DNA of 64,000 nucleotides, taken from Pseudomonas fluorescens. Its GTDB lineage: Bacteria > Pseudomonadota > Gammaproteobacteria > Pseudomonadales > Pseudomonadaceae. The translations under genes were made by a program, and so were the position numbers. The notes under the pieces are model-generated. The model saw nothing but the letters and a program-made list of their open reading frames with translations, did not search any database and had not been told where the DNA came from. Below are positions 17,092-26,954 of the stretch, piece after piece (position 1 is the stretch's first letter; every line of letters begins with the position of its first letter). Location of the stretch: positions 558,001-622,000 of the forward strand of contig NZ_LR134318.1 in NCBI RefSeq assembly GCF_900636825.1, given 5' to 3'.

Positions 17092-17703
17092 ATGTTGCTG
17101 ATGCTCTATCTGATTGCCATCACCGCTGAAGCCATGACCGGCGCGCTCTCTGCCGGGCGGCGCGGCATGGACTGGTTTGGCGTGGTGCTGATCGCTTGCA
17201 TCACCGCGCTCGGCGGCGGTTCGGTGCGCGACGTGCTGCTTGGGCACTATCCTCTGACCTGGGTCAAACACCCGGAATATCTTGTGCTGACCTCGGTGGC
17301 GGCGATGTTCACCGTGTTCACCGCCCGCTGGATGCGCCATTTGCGTTCACTGTTTTTGGTGCTCGACGCGGTGGGCCTGGTCGCCTTCACCCTGATCGGC
17401 TGCATGACTGCATTGGAAATGGGCCACGGTATGTTGGTGGCATCGGTCAGCGGCGTGATCACCGGCGTGTTCGGCGGCATCCTCCGTGACATCTTCTGCA
17501 ACGACATCCCGCTGATCTTCCGTCGCGAACTGTACGCCAGCGTCTCGTTCGCCGCCGCCTGGTGCTACATGCTCTGCCTGTATCTGAACGTCGCAAGCGA
17601 GCAAGCCATTCTGATCACGCTGTTCGGTGGCTTCCTGTTGCGACTCTTGGCAATCCGCTTCCACTGGGAAATGCCCAAGTTTGTTTACAACGATCAGCCT
17701 TAG
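17092..17703 (+). CDS. TRIC/UPF0126 family membrane protein (YadS-like)
   Basis: 203 residues and almost entirely hydrophobic, with about seven transmembrane segments. The inverted-repeat architecture shows as two copies of a glycine-rich motif, ALGGGSVRDVLLGHYPL (about 40-56) and VFGGILRDIFCNDIP (about 125-140). Prokaryotic TRIC channels with this signature conduct monovalent cations; the physiological role in pseudomonads is unclear, and a transporter of amino acids has also been suggested for relatives. A stand-alone gene between two REPINs. Confidence 0.85.
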   Translation: MLLMLYLIAITAEAMTGALSAGRRGMDWFGVVLIACITALGGGSVRDVLLGHYPLTWVKHPEYLVLTSVAAMFTVFTARWMRHLRSLFLVLDAVGLVAFTLIGCMTALEMGHGMLVASVSGVITGVFGGILRDIFCNDIPLIFRRELYASVSFAAAWCYMLCLYLNVASEQAILITLFGGFLLRLLAIRFHWEMPKFVYNDQP

Positions 17704-17715
17704 CGCGATCCCTGT

Positions 17716-17800
17716 GTAGGAGCTGCCGCAGGCTGCGATCTTTTGACGTTTAAGATCAAAAGATCGTCCGAACGCGGCCCGAGCCTTCGGCAGCTCCTAC
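17716..17800. repeat. REPIN (GTAGGAGC family, mixed arms)
   Basis: Left arm GTAGGAGCTGCCGCAGGCTG, right arm ending GCCTTCGGCAGCTCCTAC. The two arms carry different inner sequences (GCAGG vs GAAGG), so it is a hybrid. Its right end overlaps the queG stop codon. The 15 bases before it also precede the 16894 REPIN. Confidence 0.9.
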
Positions 17801-18861
17801 ATGACTTCGTGTTGTTTCAGGGCCCATTCGACGTGTTCCTGCACCAACTCCGACGGATAGTCGCGGCGGGCTTTCAAGGCTTCCAGCACCGGAATGCTCG
17901 ACGGCGCGTTGCCGAGGCCGACGGCCAGGTTGCGCAACCAGCGCTCATACCCGGCGCGGCGTAGCGGTGAGCCTTCGGTGCTGCTGAGGAATTTTTCTTC
18001 ATCCCACATGAACAGCTCGGCCAGCCCGGCATTGTCGAGATTGTGCCGAGGCTTGAAATCGCTTTCAGCCGAAGGCCGTGCGAAGCGGTTCCACGGGCAG
18101 ACGATCTGGCAGTCATCGCAGCCGAACACGCGATTGCCGATCAACGGGCGCAGGTCCTCGGGGATGGCGGTCTTCAGTTCGATGGTCAGATAGGAAATGC
18201 AGCGCCGCGCGTCCAGCACATACGGGCCGACGAAGGCATTGGTCGGGCAGATATCCAGACATGCTGTGCAGCGCCCGCAATGTTCAGTGCTGTGCGGCTC
18301 ATCCACCGGTAACGGCAAGTCGACGAACAGTTCGCTGAGGAAGAAATAACTGCCGGCCTTGCGATTGAGCACCAAGGTGTTTTTGCCGATCCAGCCCAGC
18401 CCCGCTTGTTCCGCGATGGCTTTTTCCAGCACCGGCGCACTGTCGACAAAAGCACGAAAACCGAAGGGTCCGATCTGCGCCTGGATCCTGTCTGCCAATT
18501 GTTGAACACGTTTACGGATCAATTTGTGGTAATCGCGGCCCAAGGCATAACGCGACACGTACGCTTTTTCCGGTTGCGCCAGCATTTGCGCCATCTGCGT
18601 ATCGCCCGGCAGGTAGTCCATGCGCAGGGAAATCACGCGCAACGTGCCCGGCACCAGTTCTTCCGGGTGCGAGCGCTTGCTGCCATGGGCGCCCATGTAA
18701 TCCATGTCGCCGTGGTAGCCGGCCTCGAGCCAGCGTTGCAGATGCTGCTCGTGTTCGGCCAGGTCCAGACCGCTGATGCCGACTTGCTGGAAGCCCAGCT
18801 CGCGGCCCCAATCCTTGATCGATTGGGCGAGGGCGGGCAGGTCTGTGGTGATGGCGGACAT
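17797..18861 (-). CDS. queG: Epoxyqueuosine reductase
   Basis: 354 residues. Cobalamin-dependent reductase for the last step of queuosine biosynthesis in tRNA. Two [4Fe-4S] ferredoxin-like clusters are visible, CGRCTACLDICPTNAF (about 195) and GCDDCQIVCPWN (about 240), with the QueG N-terminal domain (GYHGDMDYM, SLRMDYL) and a HEAT-like C-terminal region (RNLAVGLGNA). Its TAG stop (17797-17799) lies inside the end of a REPIN. Divergent from nnr, the usual partner in pseudomonads. Confidence 0.95.
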   Translation of the reverse strand: MSAITTDLPALAQSIKDWGRELGFQQVGISGLDLAEHEQHLQRWLEAGYHGDMDYMGAHGSKRSHPEELVPGTLRVISLRMDYLPGDTQMAQMLAQPEKAYVSRYALGRDYHKLIRKRVQQLADRIQAQIGPFGFRAFVDSAPVLEKAIAEQAGLGWIGKNTLVLNRKAGSYFFLSELFVDLPLPVDEPHSTEHCGRCTACLDICPTNAFVGPYVLDARRCISYLTIELKTAIPEDLRPLIGNRVFGCDDCQIVCPWNRFARPSAESDFKPRHNLDNAGLAELFMWDEEKFLSSTEGSPLRRAGYERWLRNLAVGLGNAPSSIPVLEALKARRDYPSELVQEHVEWALKQHEVM

Positions 18862-18924
18862 GAGGCGAGAGAAACCGGAGCTGAGGTGCGTATAATTCTG
18901 CCAGACATCGGAGCCCGAAGACGC

Positions 18925-20424
18925 ATGCCGCAGACGAAAGATGAATTACCCGACGCGCTGTACCGCGCCGCACAGGTGCGCGAACTCGATGCGCGGCTGA
19001 TCGCCGCCGGCACGCCAGGCTTCGAGCTGATGCAGCGGGCCGCCCGCGCTACGTGGCGCGCGCTGGTGCGCAAATGGCCGACGGCGAACCAGCTGACAGT
19101 GCTGACGGGGCACGGCAACAACGCCGGCGACGGTTATCTGGTCGCCGTACTGGCGCAGCGGGCCGGGTGGTCGGTGCAGGTCTTTGCCGTCGGCGATCCG
19201 CAGCATTTGCAGGGTGACGCAGCGTTGGCCCATGCCGAGGCGCTGGCCGAAGGCGTTGCGGTGCAGAGCTGGCAGGCGCAAAGCGAATTGCGCGGTGTCG
19301 TGGTGGATGCGTTGCTCGGTATTGGCTTGAGCGGCGAGGTCCGTGAACCGTATGCCGCTGCCATTGCCGCGATCAATGCCAGCGATTTGCCGGTGACGGC
19401 GGTGGATATCCCGTCGGGATTGTGCGCTGACACGGGTCGAGAACTGGGCATTGCGGTCTGCGCCGATCTCACGGTCACGTTCATTGGGCTGAAGATCGGG
19501 CTGCTGACCGGTGACGCAGCGGATCATGTCGGCGAATTGGCTTTCAACGATTTGCAGGCCACCGACGAAATCTTCCGTGACATTACCGTCAGCGCCCGAC
19601 GCCTCGGCACCGCTAATCTTCCAACACTTGCCCCGCGTGCGCCGACTTCGCACAAGGGGCGCTTCGGCCATGTATTGCTGATTGGCGGCGATCAGGGTTT
19701 CGGCGGCGCGATTCTGCTCAGTAGTGAGATGGCCTTGCGTGGCGGGGCCGGCATGGTATCGCTGGCGACCCGTGCGGAACATGTGCCGGCGGCGCTGACG
19801 CGGATTCCCGAAGCGATGGCGCTGGGCATATCGTCAGCCAATCAACTGATGGGGCTGCTGCAGAAAGTCTCGGTGCTGGTAGTCGGTCCGGGTCTGGGCC
19901 AGGCAAGTTGGGGCCGTGCATTATTGTCGGCCGCCGCCGATGCAAAATTGCCGCAGGTGTGGGATGCCGACGCGCTGAATCTGCTGGCCAGCGATTTTGT
20001 GCAGTTGCCCAAGGATTGCGTGATCACCCCGCATCCAGGCGAAGCGGCGCGATTGCTCGGCATCAGCACCGCTGATGTCCAGGCAGATCGCCCGGCCGCT
20101 GCATTGGCCCTGAGCAAAAAATACTCGTCCGTGGTGGTATTGAAAGGCGCCGGCAGTCTCATCACTCACCCGGACGGGCGTCTGGCACTGTGTCACCAGG
20201 GCCATCCGGCAATGGCCACGGGCGGTCTTGGCGATGTGCTGGCCGGCTTGATCGGCGCATTGCTGGCGCAAGGCATGCAAGCGTTCGACGCCACGTGCCT
20301 CGCGGTCTGGCTGCATGCCAATGCCGGCATGCAACAGGGTAAATTCGGCCGTGGGCTGGCGGCCAGTGATCTGATTCCAGCCATTCGTCAGTTGTTGGAG
20401 GAGCAAGCACCGTGTCTGAAGTAA
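18925..20424 (+). CDS. nnr: Bifunctional NAD(P)H-hydrate repair enzyme
   Basis: 499 residues. The N-terminal half is the NAD(P)HX epimerase (YjeF_N: GHGNNAGDGYLVAVLA, VVVDALLGIGLSG, VDIPSGL) and the C-terminal half the ADP-dependent dehydratase (GRFGHVLLIGGDQGFGGAIL, VLVVGPGLGQ, TPHPGEAARLLG, ATGGLGDVLAGLIGALLAQG). It repairs damaged nicotinamide hydrates. Start chosen at ATG 18925 (MPQTKDELPD); a much longer upstream reading frame is antisense to queG. It overlaps tsaE by 13 bases, the classical yjeF-yjeE arrangement. A TATAAT box is at 18891-18896. Confidence 0.95.
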   Translation: MPQTKDELPDALYRAAQVRELDARLIAAGTPGFELMQRAARATWRALVRKWPTANQLTVLTGHGNNAGDGYLVAVLAQRAGWSVQVFAVGDPQHLQGDAALAHAEALAEGVAVQSWQAQSELRGVVVDALLGIGLSGEVREPYAAAIAAINASDLPVTAVDIPSGLCADTGRELGIAVCADLTVTFIGLKIGLLTGDAADHVGELAFNDLQATDEIFRDITVSARRLGTANLPTLAPRAPTSHKGRFGHVLLIGGDQGFGGAILLSSEMALRGGAGMVSLATRAEHVPAALTRIPEAMALGISSANQLMGLLQKVSVLVVGPGLGQASWGRALLSAAADAKLPQVWDADALNLLASDFVQLPKDCVITPHPGEAARLLGISTADVQADRPAAALALSKKYSSVVVLKGAGSLITHPDGRLALCHQGHPAMATGGLGDVLAGLIGALLAQGMQAFDATCLAVWLHANAGMQQGKFGRGLAASDLIPAIRQLLEEQAPCLK

Positions 20425-20882
20425 CCCTGTACCTGGCCGATGAACAGGCCATGAGCGACTTTGGCGCACGGATCGCTCGGGTGACCCAGGGCCATGGCCT
20501 GATTTTTCTCGAAGGCAACCTGGGCATGGGTAAAACCACGCTGTCGCGAGGCATCATTCGTGGCTTGGGTCACGTCGGCGCGGTAAAAAGTCCGACCTTC
20601 ACTTTGGTCGAGCCCTACGAGATCGGCGACATCCGCGCCTTCCACTTCGACCTGTATCGACTGGTCGATCCGGAAGAGCTGGAGTTTCTCGGTATCCGCG
20701 ACTACTTCGAAGACGATGCGCTGTGCCTGATCGAATGGCCCGATAAAGGTGCAGGCTTTTTGCCAAAGCCTGACCTGACCATTACCATTAGCCCGCAAGA
20801 CAGCGGGCGTTCGCTGAAAATTTTATCCCAGGGCTCGCGCGGCGAGGCCTGGTGTGCCGCTTTGGCATTGGAAATCAATTAA
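20412..20882 (+). CDS. tsaE: tRNA threonylcarbamoyladenosine biosynthesis ATPase TsaE
   Basis: 156 residues with GTG start; GAGGAGC lies 6-10 bases upstream inside nnr. P-loop EGNLGMGKTTLSRG, switch VKSPTFTLVEPYE, and the conserved HFDLYRL and IEWPDKG motifs. It works with TsaB/TsaD to make t6A37 in ANN-decoding tRNAs. Overlap with nnr and abutment to amiB point to one operon running to miaA. Confidence 0.95.
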   Translation: MSEVTLYLADEQAMSDFGARIARVTQGHGLIFLEGNLGMGKTTLSRGIIRGLGHVGAVKSPTFTLVEPYEIGDIRAFHFDLYRLVDPEELEFLGIRDYFEDDALCLIEWPDKGAGFLPKPDLTITISPQDSGRSLKILSQGSRGEAWCAALALEIN

Positions 20883-22313
20883 ATGATGGGGTTTGGTATG
20901 CGCTTTCGCGCGTTGGTGGCTGCCGCTGGACTGATGTTGATGGCAGTAACCGTCAACGCTGTGGCCGATTCAAAGGTCAACAGCGTGCGCCTGTGGCGGG
21001 CGCCGGACAACACGCGACTGGTCTTCGACCTGAGCGGTCCGGTGCAGCACAGCGTTTTCACCCTGACCGCGCCGGATCGGCTGGTCATCGATATCAACGG
21101 CGCCACCCTCGGTGCGCCTTTGAACGTGCAGACCGCCAACACGCCAATTACCGCGATGCGCTCGGCCCAACGAACGCCGACCGACCTGCGGGTAGTCATC
21201 GATCTGAAAAAAGCCGTCACCCCGAAAAGCTTCTCGCTGGCGCCGAACGCCCAATATGGCAACCGTCTGGTGGTCGATCTGTTCGACAATCCGGCCGACG
21301 CCGCGCCGCCGCCTGCGCCGACACCATCGGTTGCGACCGTGCCTGCCGTGCCTGTGACACCGACGGAACCTGCGATCAAGTTGCCGCCAGCCCCGGCCGG
21401 CAAACGCGACATTATCGTGGTGATTGATGCCGGTCACGGTGGCGAAGACCCGGGCGCATCCGGCTCGCGCGGCCAGCGTGAGAAAGACGTGGTGTTGCAG
21501 ATTGCCCGTGAGCTTCAGCGTCAGGTCAACGGCATGAAAGGCTTCCGCGCCGAACTGACCCGTACCGGCGACTATTTCATTCCGTTGCGTGGCCGTACCG
21601 AAATCGCCCGCAAGAAGGGCGCAGATCTGTTCGTTTCGATCCACGCCGATGCCGCGCCGTCCGCTGCAGCCTTTGGCGCCTCCGTGTTTGCCCTCTCGGA
21701 TCGCGGCGCAACTTCGGAGACTGCCCGTTGGCTGGCCGACAGCGAAAACCGTTCTGACCTGATCGGCGGTGCTGGCAACGTCAGCCTCGATGACAAGGAC
21801 CGCATGCTCGCGGGCGTATTGCTCGACCTGTCGATGACCGCCTCGCTGACCTCCAGCCTTAACGTCGGCCAGAAAGTCCTGACCAACATTGGTCGCGTGA
21901 CGCCGCTGCACAAACAGCGCGTGGAACAGGCCGGGTTCATGGTGCTGAAGTCGCCGGACATCCCGTCGATCCTGGTGGAAACCGGGTTTATCTCGAACGC
22001 CAACGAAGCCAACAAGCTTTCGGCATCGAGTCACCAGCAAGCGCTGGCACGTTCGATCAGCAGCGGCGTGCGCCAGTTCTTCCAGCAGAACCCGCCACCG
22101 GGTACCTACATTGCCTGGCTGCGTGATTCGGGCAAGATCGCCCAGGGCCCGCGCGACCATCGCGTTGGCCCGGGTGAGACACTGGCGATGATCGGCGTGC
22201 GCTATCAAGTCTCGCCGGCCACCTTGCGCAGCGCGAACAACCTAAAGAGTGATGAGCTCAAAGTCGGCCAGCACTTGACCATTCCCGGCACCGAACTGGC
22301 GTCCAAAGAATGA
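20883..22313 (+). CDS. amiB: N-acetylmuramoyl-L-alanine amidase AmiB
   Basis: 476 residues. Periplasmic zinc amidase that splits septal peptidoglycan during division. Signal peptide ([21 protein letters not shown]), AMIN domain at about 35-135, proline-rich linker, Amidase_3 domain at about 175-395 with metal site motifs [13 protein letters not shown] and VSIHADA and the late [10 protein letters not shown], then a LysM domain ([20 protein letters not shown]) at about 425-472. Two starts are possible, 20883 and 20898 (MRFRALV); the first is given. It overlaps mutL by 4 bases. Confidence 0.94.
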   Translation: MMGFGMRFRALVAAAGLMLMAVTVNAVADSKVNSVRLWRAPDNTRLVFDLSGPVQHSVFTLTAPDRLVIDINGATLGAPLNVQTANTPITAMRSAQRTPTDLRVVIDLKKAVTPKSFSLAPNAQYGNRLVVDLFDNPADAAPPPAPTPSVATVPAVPVTPTEPAIKLPPAPAGKRDIIVVIDAGHGGEDPGASGSRGQREKDVVLQIARELQRQVNGMKGFRAELTRTGDYFIPLRGRTEIARKKGADLFVSIHADAAPSAAAFGASVFALSDRGATSETARWLADSENRSDLIGGAGNVSLDDKDRMLAGVLLDLSMTASLTSSLNVGQKVLTNIGRVTPLHKQRVEQAGFMVLKSPDIPSILVETGFISNANEANKLSASSHQQALARSISSGVRQFFQQNPPPGTYIAWLRDSGKIAQGPRDHRVGPGETLAMIGVRYQVSPATLRSANNLKSDELKVGQHLTIPGTELASKE

Positions 22314-24217
22314 ACGAAGTGCTGAACACTGCCCGCATCGAGCTGCTCAGCCCGCGGCTGGCGAACCAGATTGCCGCCGGTGAAGTGGTTGAGCGCCCGG
22401 CTTCGGTGATCAAGGAGTTGCTGGAAAACAGCCTCGATTCCGGCGCCCGACGCATCGATGTCGACGTTGAGCAGGGCGGCGTCAAGTTGCTGCGCGTGCG
22501 TGACGATGGCAGCGGGATCTCCGCCGATGACCTGCCACTGGCTCTGGCGCGTCACGCTACCAGCAAGATTCGCAACCTCGAAGACCTCGAACAGGTGATG
22601 AGCCTGGGTTTTCGTGGTGAGGCGCTGGCGTCAATCAGCTCCGTGGCACGCCTGACCCTGACCTCGCGCACCCGCGATGCCGATCAGGCCTGGCAAGTTG
22701 AGACCGAAGGGCGCGACATGGCGCCCCGGGTTCAGCCGGCGGCGCATCCCGTCGGCACCTCTGTGGAAGTTCGTGACCTGTTCTTCAATACCCCGGCACG
22801 CCGCAAATTTCTCAAGACTGAAAAAACCGAATTCGATCACCTGCAAGAAGTGATCAAGCGTCTGGCGTTGGCGCGTTTCGACGTGGCGTTCCATTTGCGG
22901 CATAACGGCAAAACCATCCTCAGTCTGCACGAAGCCCATGATGATGCGGCCCGCGCCCGGCGTGTGGCGGCGATCTGCGGCTCGGGTTTCCTCGAACAGG
23001 CGCTGCCGATCGAGATCGAGCGCAACGGCTTGCACCTTTGGGGCTGGGTAGGTCTGCCCACCTTCAACCGCAGCCAGGCTGATTTGCAGTATTTCTTCGT
23101 GAACGGCCGGGCGGTGCGCGACAAGCTGGTCGCTCACGCGGTACGTCAGGCATACCGCGATGTGCTGTTCAACGGCCGCCACCCGACATTCGCCCTGTTT
23201 TTCGAAGTCGATCCGGCCGCGGTGGACGTCAACGTGCACCCGACCAAGCACGAAGTGCGCTTCCGTGACGGGCGCATGGTCCACGATTTCCTTTATGGCA
23301 CCTTGCATCGCGCGCTCGGCGATGTGCGTCCCGAAGATCAGTTGGCCGGCTCGGTGACCACGGCGATCGTGCGGCCCACCGGCATCGAAGCCGGCGAATT
23401 CGGCCCGCAGGGCGAAATGCGTCTGGCCGCCAATGCGCTGCTCGAGCAACCGCAAGCGCAACCGGTGTTCAATACTGCTTCCGGTGCCAGCGCTGGCGGC
23501 GCTTATCAGTATCAATACACGCCGCGTCCGCAATCGGCGGTGCCTGCTGCCGAGGCGCAAGCCGCTTATAAAGAGTTTTTCGCGCCGCTGCCCGAGGCCA
23601 ATGCCAACGCGCTGCCAGCCGGGCAGGAAGACATCCCGCCGCTGGGCTATGCGCTGGCGCAGCTCAAGGGCATCTATATTTTGTCCGAGAACGCCCAAGG
23701 TCTGGTGCTGGTCGACATGCACGCGGCCCACGAACGAATCATGTATGAGCGCCTGAAAATCGCCATGGCCAGCGAAGGTCTCAGCGGTCAGCCATTGCTG
23801 GTGCCGGAGTCGCTGGCGGTCAGTCAGCGCGAAGCCGATTGCGCTGAAGAGAACGCGGCATGGTTCCAGCGCCTGGGCTTCGAACTGCAGCGGCTGGGAC
23901 CGGAAACCCTGGCGATCCGCCAGATTCCTGCGTTGCTCAAGCAGGCTGAAGCCAACCGCCTGGTCGGTGATGTTCTGTCGGATCTGATGGAGTACGGCAC
24001 CAGCGACCGGATTCAGGCACATTTGAACGAACTGCTCGGGACCATGGCCTGTCACGGCGCGATCCGCGCCAATCGGCGCCTGGCATTGCCGGAAATGAAC
24101 GGCCTGTTGCGTGATATGGAAAACACCGAACGCAGCGGCCAATGCAACCACGGCCGACCGACCTGGACCCAACTGGGCCTGGACGACCTCGACAAACTGT
24201 TTCTGCGCGGCCGTTGA
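22310..24217 (+). CDS. mutL: DNA mismatch repair protein MutL
   Basis: 635 residues. N-terminal GHKL ATPase ([35 protein letters not shown]) followed by the [14 protein letters not shown] motif, a low-complexity linker at about 345-440, and a C-terminal dimerisation domain. The latter contains [12 protein letters not shown], a variant of the endonuclease motif DQHA-X2-E-X4-E, so this MutL probably nicks DNA, unlike the E. coli protein. ATG overlaps amiB; stop overlaps the miaA start (TGATG). Confidence 0.96.
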   Translation: MNEVLNTARIELLSPRLANQIAAGEVVERPASVIKELLENSLDSGARRIDVDVEQGGVKLLRVRDDGSGISADDLPLALARHATSKIRNLEDLEQVMSLGFRGEALASISSVARLTLTSRTRDADQAWQVETEGRDMAPRVQPAAHPVGTSVEVRDLFFNTPARRKFLKTEKTEFDHLQEVIKRLALARFDVAFHLRHNGKTILSLHEAHDDAARARRVAAICGSGFLEQALPIEIERNGLHLWGWVGLPTFNRSQADLQYFFVNGRAVRDKLVAHAVRQAYRDVLFNGRHPTFALFFEVDPAAVDVNVHPTKHEVRFRDGRMVHDFLYGTLHRALGDVRPEDQLAGSVTTAIVRPTGIEAGEFGPQGEMRLAANALLEQPQAQPVFNTASGASAGGAYQYQYTPRPQSAVPAAEAQAAYKEFFAPLPEANANALPAGQEDIPPLGYALAQLKGIYILSENAQGLVLVDMHAAHERIMYERLKIAMASEGLSGQPLLVPESLAVSQREADCAEENAAWFQRLGFELQRLGPETLAIRQIPALLKQAEANRLVGDVLSDLMEYGTSDRIQAHLNELLGTMACHGAIRANRRLALPEMNGLLRDMENTERSGQCNHGRPTWTQLGLDDLDKLFLRGR

Positions 24218-25188
24218 TGAACCAGCTCCCTCCAGCGATTTTTCTGATGGGCCCGACCGCTGCGGGCAAGACCGATCTGGCCATCGAGCTGACCAAAGTG
24301 CTGCCCTGCGAGCTGATCAGTGTCGATTCCGCACTGGTCTATCGCGGCATGGATATCGGCACCGCCAAACCTTCGAAAGAACTGTTGGCCGAGCATCCGC
24401 ACCGTTTGATCGATATTCTCGATCCGGCGGAGGCTTATTCCGCTGCCGATTTCCGTCGCGACGCGCTACAGGCCATGGCGGAGATCACCGCGCGCGGAAA
24501 AATCCCGTTGCTGGTGGGCGGCACCATGCTCTATTACAAGGCCTTGGTGGACGGTCTGGCCGACATGCCGGCGGCGGATCCTGAGGTTCGCGCGCAGATC
24601 GAAGCAGAGGCTGCACGCCTTGGCTGGCAAGCGCTGCACGATCAGTTGGCGATCATCGATCCGGTGTCGGCGGCGCGTATCCATCCGAACGATCCGCAGC
24701 GCCTCAGTCGGGCGCTGGAAGTTTACCGGGTCAGTGGTCAGAGCATGACCGAGCTGCGCCAGCAACAATCTGCGCAAAGTACTGAAGCAGCCGCTTCGGG
24801 ACTGCAACAATTGCCCTATACTGTCGCGAACTTGGCCATTGCCCCGGCAAACCGCCAGGTACTGCACCAGCGCATTAAACAAAGATTCACAAATATGTTG
24901 GAACAGGGGTTTATCGACGAGGTCGTAGCCCTGCGTAAAAGAAGTGACCTGCACTCAGGGTTGCCGTCTATACGTGCGGTAGGCTACCGCCAAGTCTGGG
25001 ACTATCTGGACGGCAAGCTGACATTGGCCGAAATGCAGGAGCGCGGCATCATTGCCACGCGCCAATTGGCCAAACGCCAGTTCACCTGGCTGCGCAGCTG
25101 GGAAGATATACACTGGCTGGACAGTCTTGATTGCGACAATCTGCCACGCGCCTTGAAATACCTTGGGACCATCTCCATATTGAGCTGA
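24217..25188 (+). CDS. miaA: tRNA dimethylallyltransferase
   Basis: 323 residues. Adds a dimethylallyl group to A37 of UNN-decoding tRNAs. P-loop [14 protein letters not shown], the conserved [51 protein letters not shown] and [11 protein letters not shown]. The start is the ATG at 24217 overlapping the mutL stop by one base; an upstream in-frame extension lies inside mutL. The miaA-hfq-hflX order is conserved in gamma-proteobacteria. Confidence 0.96.
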   Translation: MNQLPPAIFLMGPTAAGKTDLAIELTKVLPCELISVDSALVYRGMDIGTAKPSKELLAEHPHRLIDILDPAEAYSAADFRRDALQAMAEITARGKIPLLVGGTMLYYKALVDGLADMPAADPEVRAQIEAEAARLGWQALHDQLAIIDPVSAARIHPNDPQRLSRALEVYRVSGQSMTELRQQQSAQSTEAAASGLQQLPYTVANLAIAPANRQVLHQRIKQRFTNMLEQGFIDEVVALRKRSDLHSGLPSIRAVGYRQVWDYLDGKLTLAEMQERGIIATRQLAKRQFTWLRSWEDIHWLDSLDCDNLPRALKYLGTISILS

Positions 25189-25283
25189 GTCCTTGCAATT
25201 GCCGTCTATCCTTGGGGGTGTGACGGCTGAAGCCATCTGAATTATCTATTTTTTATTATTGAATCCTTAAAGGAGTGCGGCAC

Positions 25284-25544
25284 ATGTCAAAAGGGCATTC
25301 GCTACAAGACCCTTACCTGAATACTTTACGTAAAGAGAAAGTTGGGGTTTCCATCTACCTGGTCAACGGTATCAAACTGCAAGGCACGATCGAGTCGTTC
25401 GACCAGTTCGTGATCCTGCTGAAAAACACCGTAAGCCAGATGGTTTACAAACACGCTATCTCGACAGTAGTGCCGGTTCGTCCAATTCGTCTGCCTAGCG
25501 CAACCGAATCCGAAGCGGGCGACGCTGAGCCAGGTAACGCCTGA
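25284..25544 (+). CDS. hfq: RNA chaperone Hfq
   Basis: 86 residues. Hexameric Sm-like protein that pairs small RNAs with mRNAs. Sm1 motif around [22 protein letters not shown] and Sm2 [11 protein letters not shown] are intact, with a short acidic C-terminal tail (about 15 residues) as usual in pseudomonads. AAGGAG stands 8 bases before ATG 25284. The 95-base gap after miaA may hold its own promoter; I saw no convincing one. Confidence 0.97.
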   Translation: MSKGHSLQDPYLNTLRKEKVGVSIYLVNGIKLQGTIESFDQFVILLKNTVSQMVYKHAISTVVPVRPIRLPSATESEAGDAEPGNA

Positions 25545-25556
25545 TAGGAGTCTCCT

Positions 25557-26858
25557 TTGTTCTTTGAGCGCCACGGTGGTGGTGAACGAGTCATCCTCGT
25601 TCACTTGGATGGACAGGACCCTGAGGCGCGCGAAGACCCGCAGGAGTTTCAGGAACTGGCTAATTCGGCAGGCGCCGAGACCGTCGCGTTTTTTAACGTG
25701 CCGCGTCATCGGCCAACTGCCAAATTCCTGATTGGCAGCGGCAAGGTCGAGGAATTGCGCGACCTGGTCAAAGCTGAAGAAGCCGATCTGGTGATCTTCA
25801 ATCACATCCTCACGCCCAGTCAGGAGCGTAACCTCGAACGTGTTTTCGAGTGTCGCGTGATCGACCGTACCGGTCTGATTCTCGATATTTTCGCCCAGCG
25901 CGCCCGTACCCATGAAGGCAAGCTCCAGGTCGAACTGGCCCAGCTTGACCACATGAGCACGCGCCTGGTCCGCGGCTGGACTCACCTTGAACGTCAGGGT
26001 GGCGGTATCGGCATGCGCGGTCCGGGCGAAACCCAGCTCGAAACCGACCGCCGTCTGCTGCGGGTCCGCCTGCGGCAGATCAAGGGTCGGCTGGAGAAGG
26101 TGCGCAGCCAGCGTGAACAATCGCGGCGCGGCCGTTCGCGTGCCGATATCCCCACCGTTTCGCTGGTGGGGTATACCAACGCTGGCAAATCCACACTCTT
26201 CAACAACGTGACGAAATCCGACGTGTACGCGGCCGATCAATTGTTCGCCACGCTGGACCCGACCCTGCGCCGTCTGGAACTGGACGACCTGGGGCCGATT
26301 GTCCTTGCCGACACGGTGGGTTTCATTCGTCACTTGCCGCACAAGCTGGTCGAGGCATTTCGGTCTACGCTCGAAGAGTCGAGCAATTCCGACCTGCTGT
26401 TGCACGTGATTGACGCGGCGGAGCCGGATCGCATGTTGCAGATCGAACAGGTGATGGTGGTGCTGGGCGAGATTGGTGCCCAGGACTTGCCGATCCTCGA
26501 GGTCTATAACAAACTCGATTTGCTTGAAGGTGTGGAGCCGCAAATCCAGCGCGACGAAAACGGCAAGCCCCAGCGGGTCTGGCTGTCGGCGCGTGATGGC
26601 ACCGGTCTGGAACTGCTTGAGCAAGCCATTGCCGAATTGTTGGGCAGTGATTTGTTCATCGGTACCCTGCGCTTGCCGCAACAGTTCGCTCGACTGCGTG
26701 CGCAGTTCTTCGAACTCGGTGCGGTGCAGAAAGAAGAGCACGACGAAGAAGGCATCAGCTTGCTGGCCGTTCGTTTGCCCCGTGTCGAGTTGAATCGACT
26801 GGTAAGCCGCGAAGGATTGCAGCCGATGGAATTCATCGAGCAACACACTTTGCAATAA
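25557..26858 (+). CDS. hflX: Ribosome-associated GTPase HflX
   Basis: 433 residues, TTG start (25557) with TAGGAG 8 bases upstream and no better ATG nearby. N-terminal HflX nucleotide-binding domain (FLIGSGKVEEL, IFNHILTPSQERNLER, VIDRTGLILDIFAQRA, RGPGETQLE), then a Ras-like G domain: GYTNAGKSTLFN (G1), DTVGFIRHLP (G3), NKLD (G4), SARDG (G5). It splits stalled 70S ribosomes under stress. 12 bases after hfq. Confidence 0.95.
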   Translation: MFFERHGGGERVILVHLDGQDPEAREDPQEFQELANSAGAETVAFFNVPRHRPTAKFLIGSGKVEELRDLVKAEEADLVIFNHILTPSQERNLERVFECRVIDRTGLILDIFAQRARTHEGKLQVELAQLDHMSTRLVRGWTHLERQGGGIGMRGPGETQLETDRRLLRVRLRQIKGRLEKVRSQREQSRRGRSRADIPTVSLVGYTNAGKSTLFNNVTKSDVYAADQLFATLDPTLRRLELDDLGPIVLADTVGFIRHLPHKLVEAFRSTLEESSNSDLLLHVIDAAEPDRMLQIEQVMVVLGEIGAQDLPILEVYNKLDLLEGVEPQIQRDENGKPQRVWLSARDGTGLELLEQAIAELLGSDLFIGTLRLPQQFARLRAQFFELGAVQKEEHDEEGISLLAVRLPRVELNRLVSREGLQPMEFIEQHTLQ

Positions 26859-26954
26859 AAGCCTGAAAAAGCGGTTGTGCCGTAACGGCAGGCATTCTGT
26901 AGCATTGGTCGGCGCGCCGTGGGTGCGTCTTTGCTTTATCAGATGGAGAGCGCT

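Noticed and set aside
16894..17800. Repeats that might suggest a CRISPR array
   Set aside because: They are palindromic pairs scattered singly across the window with irregular spacing, i.e. REP/REPIN elements, with no cas genes.
18406..18924. 5' extension of nnr by 173 codons
   Set aside because: It runs antisense through queG; the ATG at 18925 gives the normal family length.
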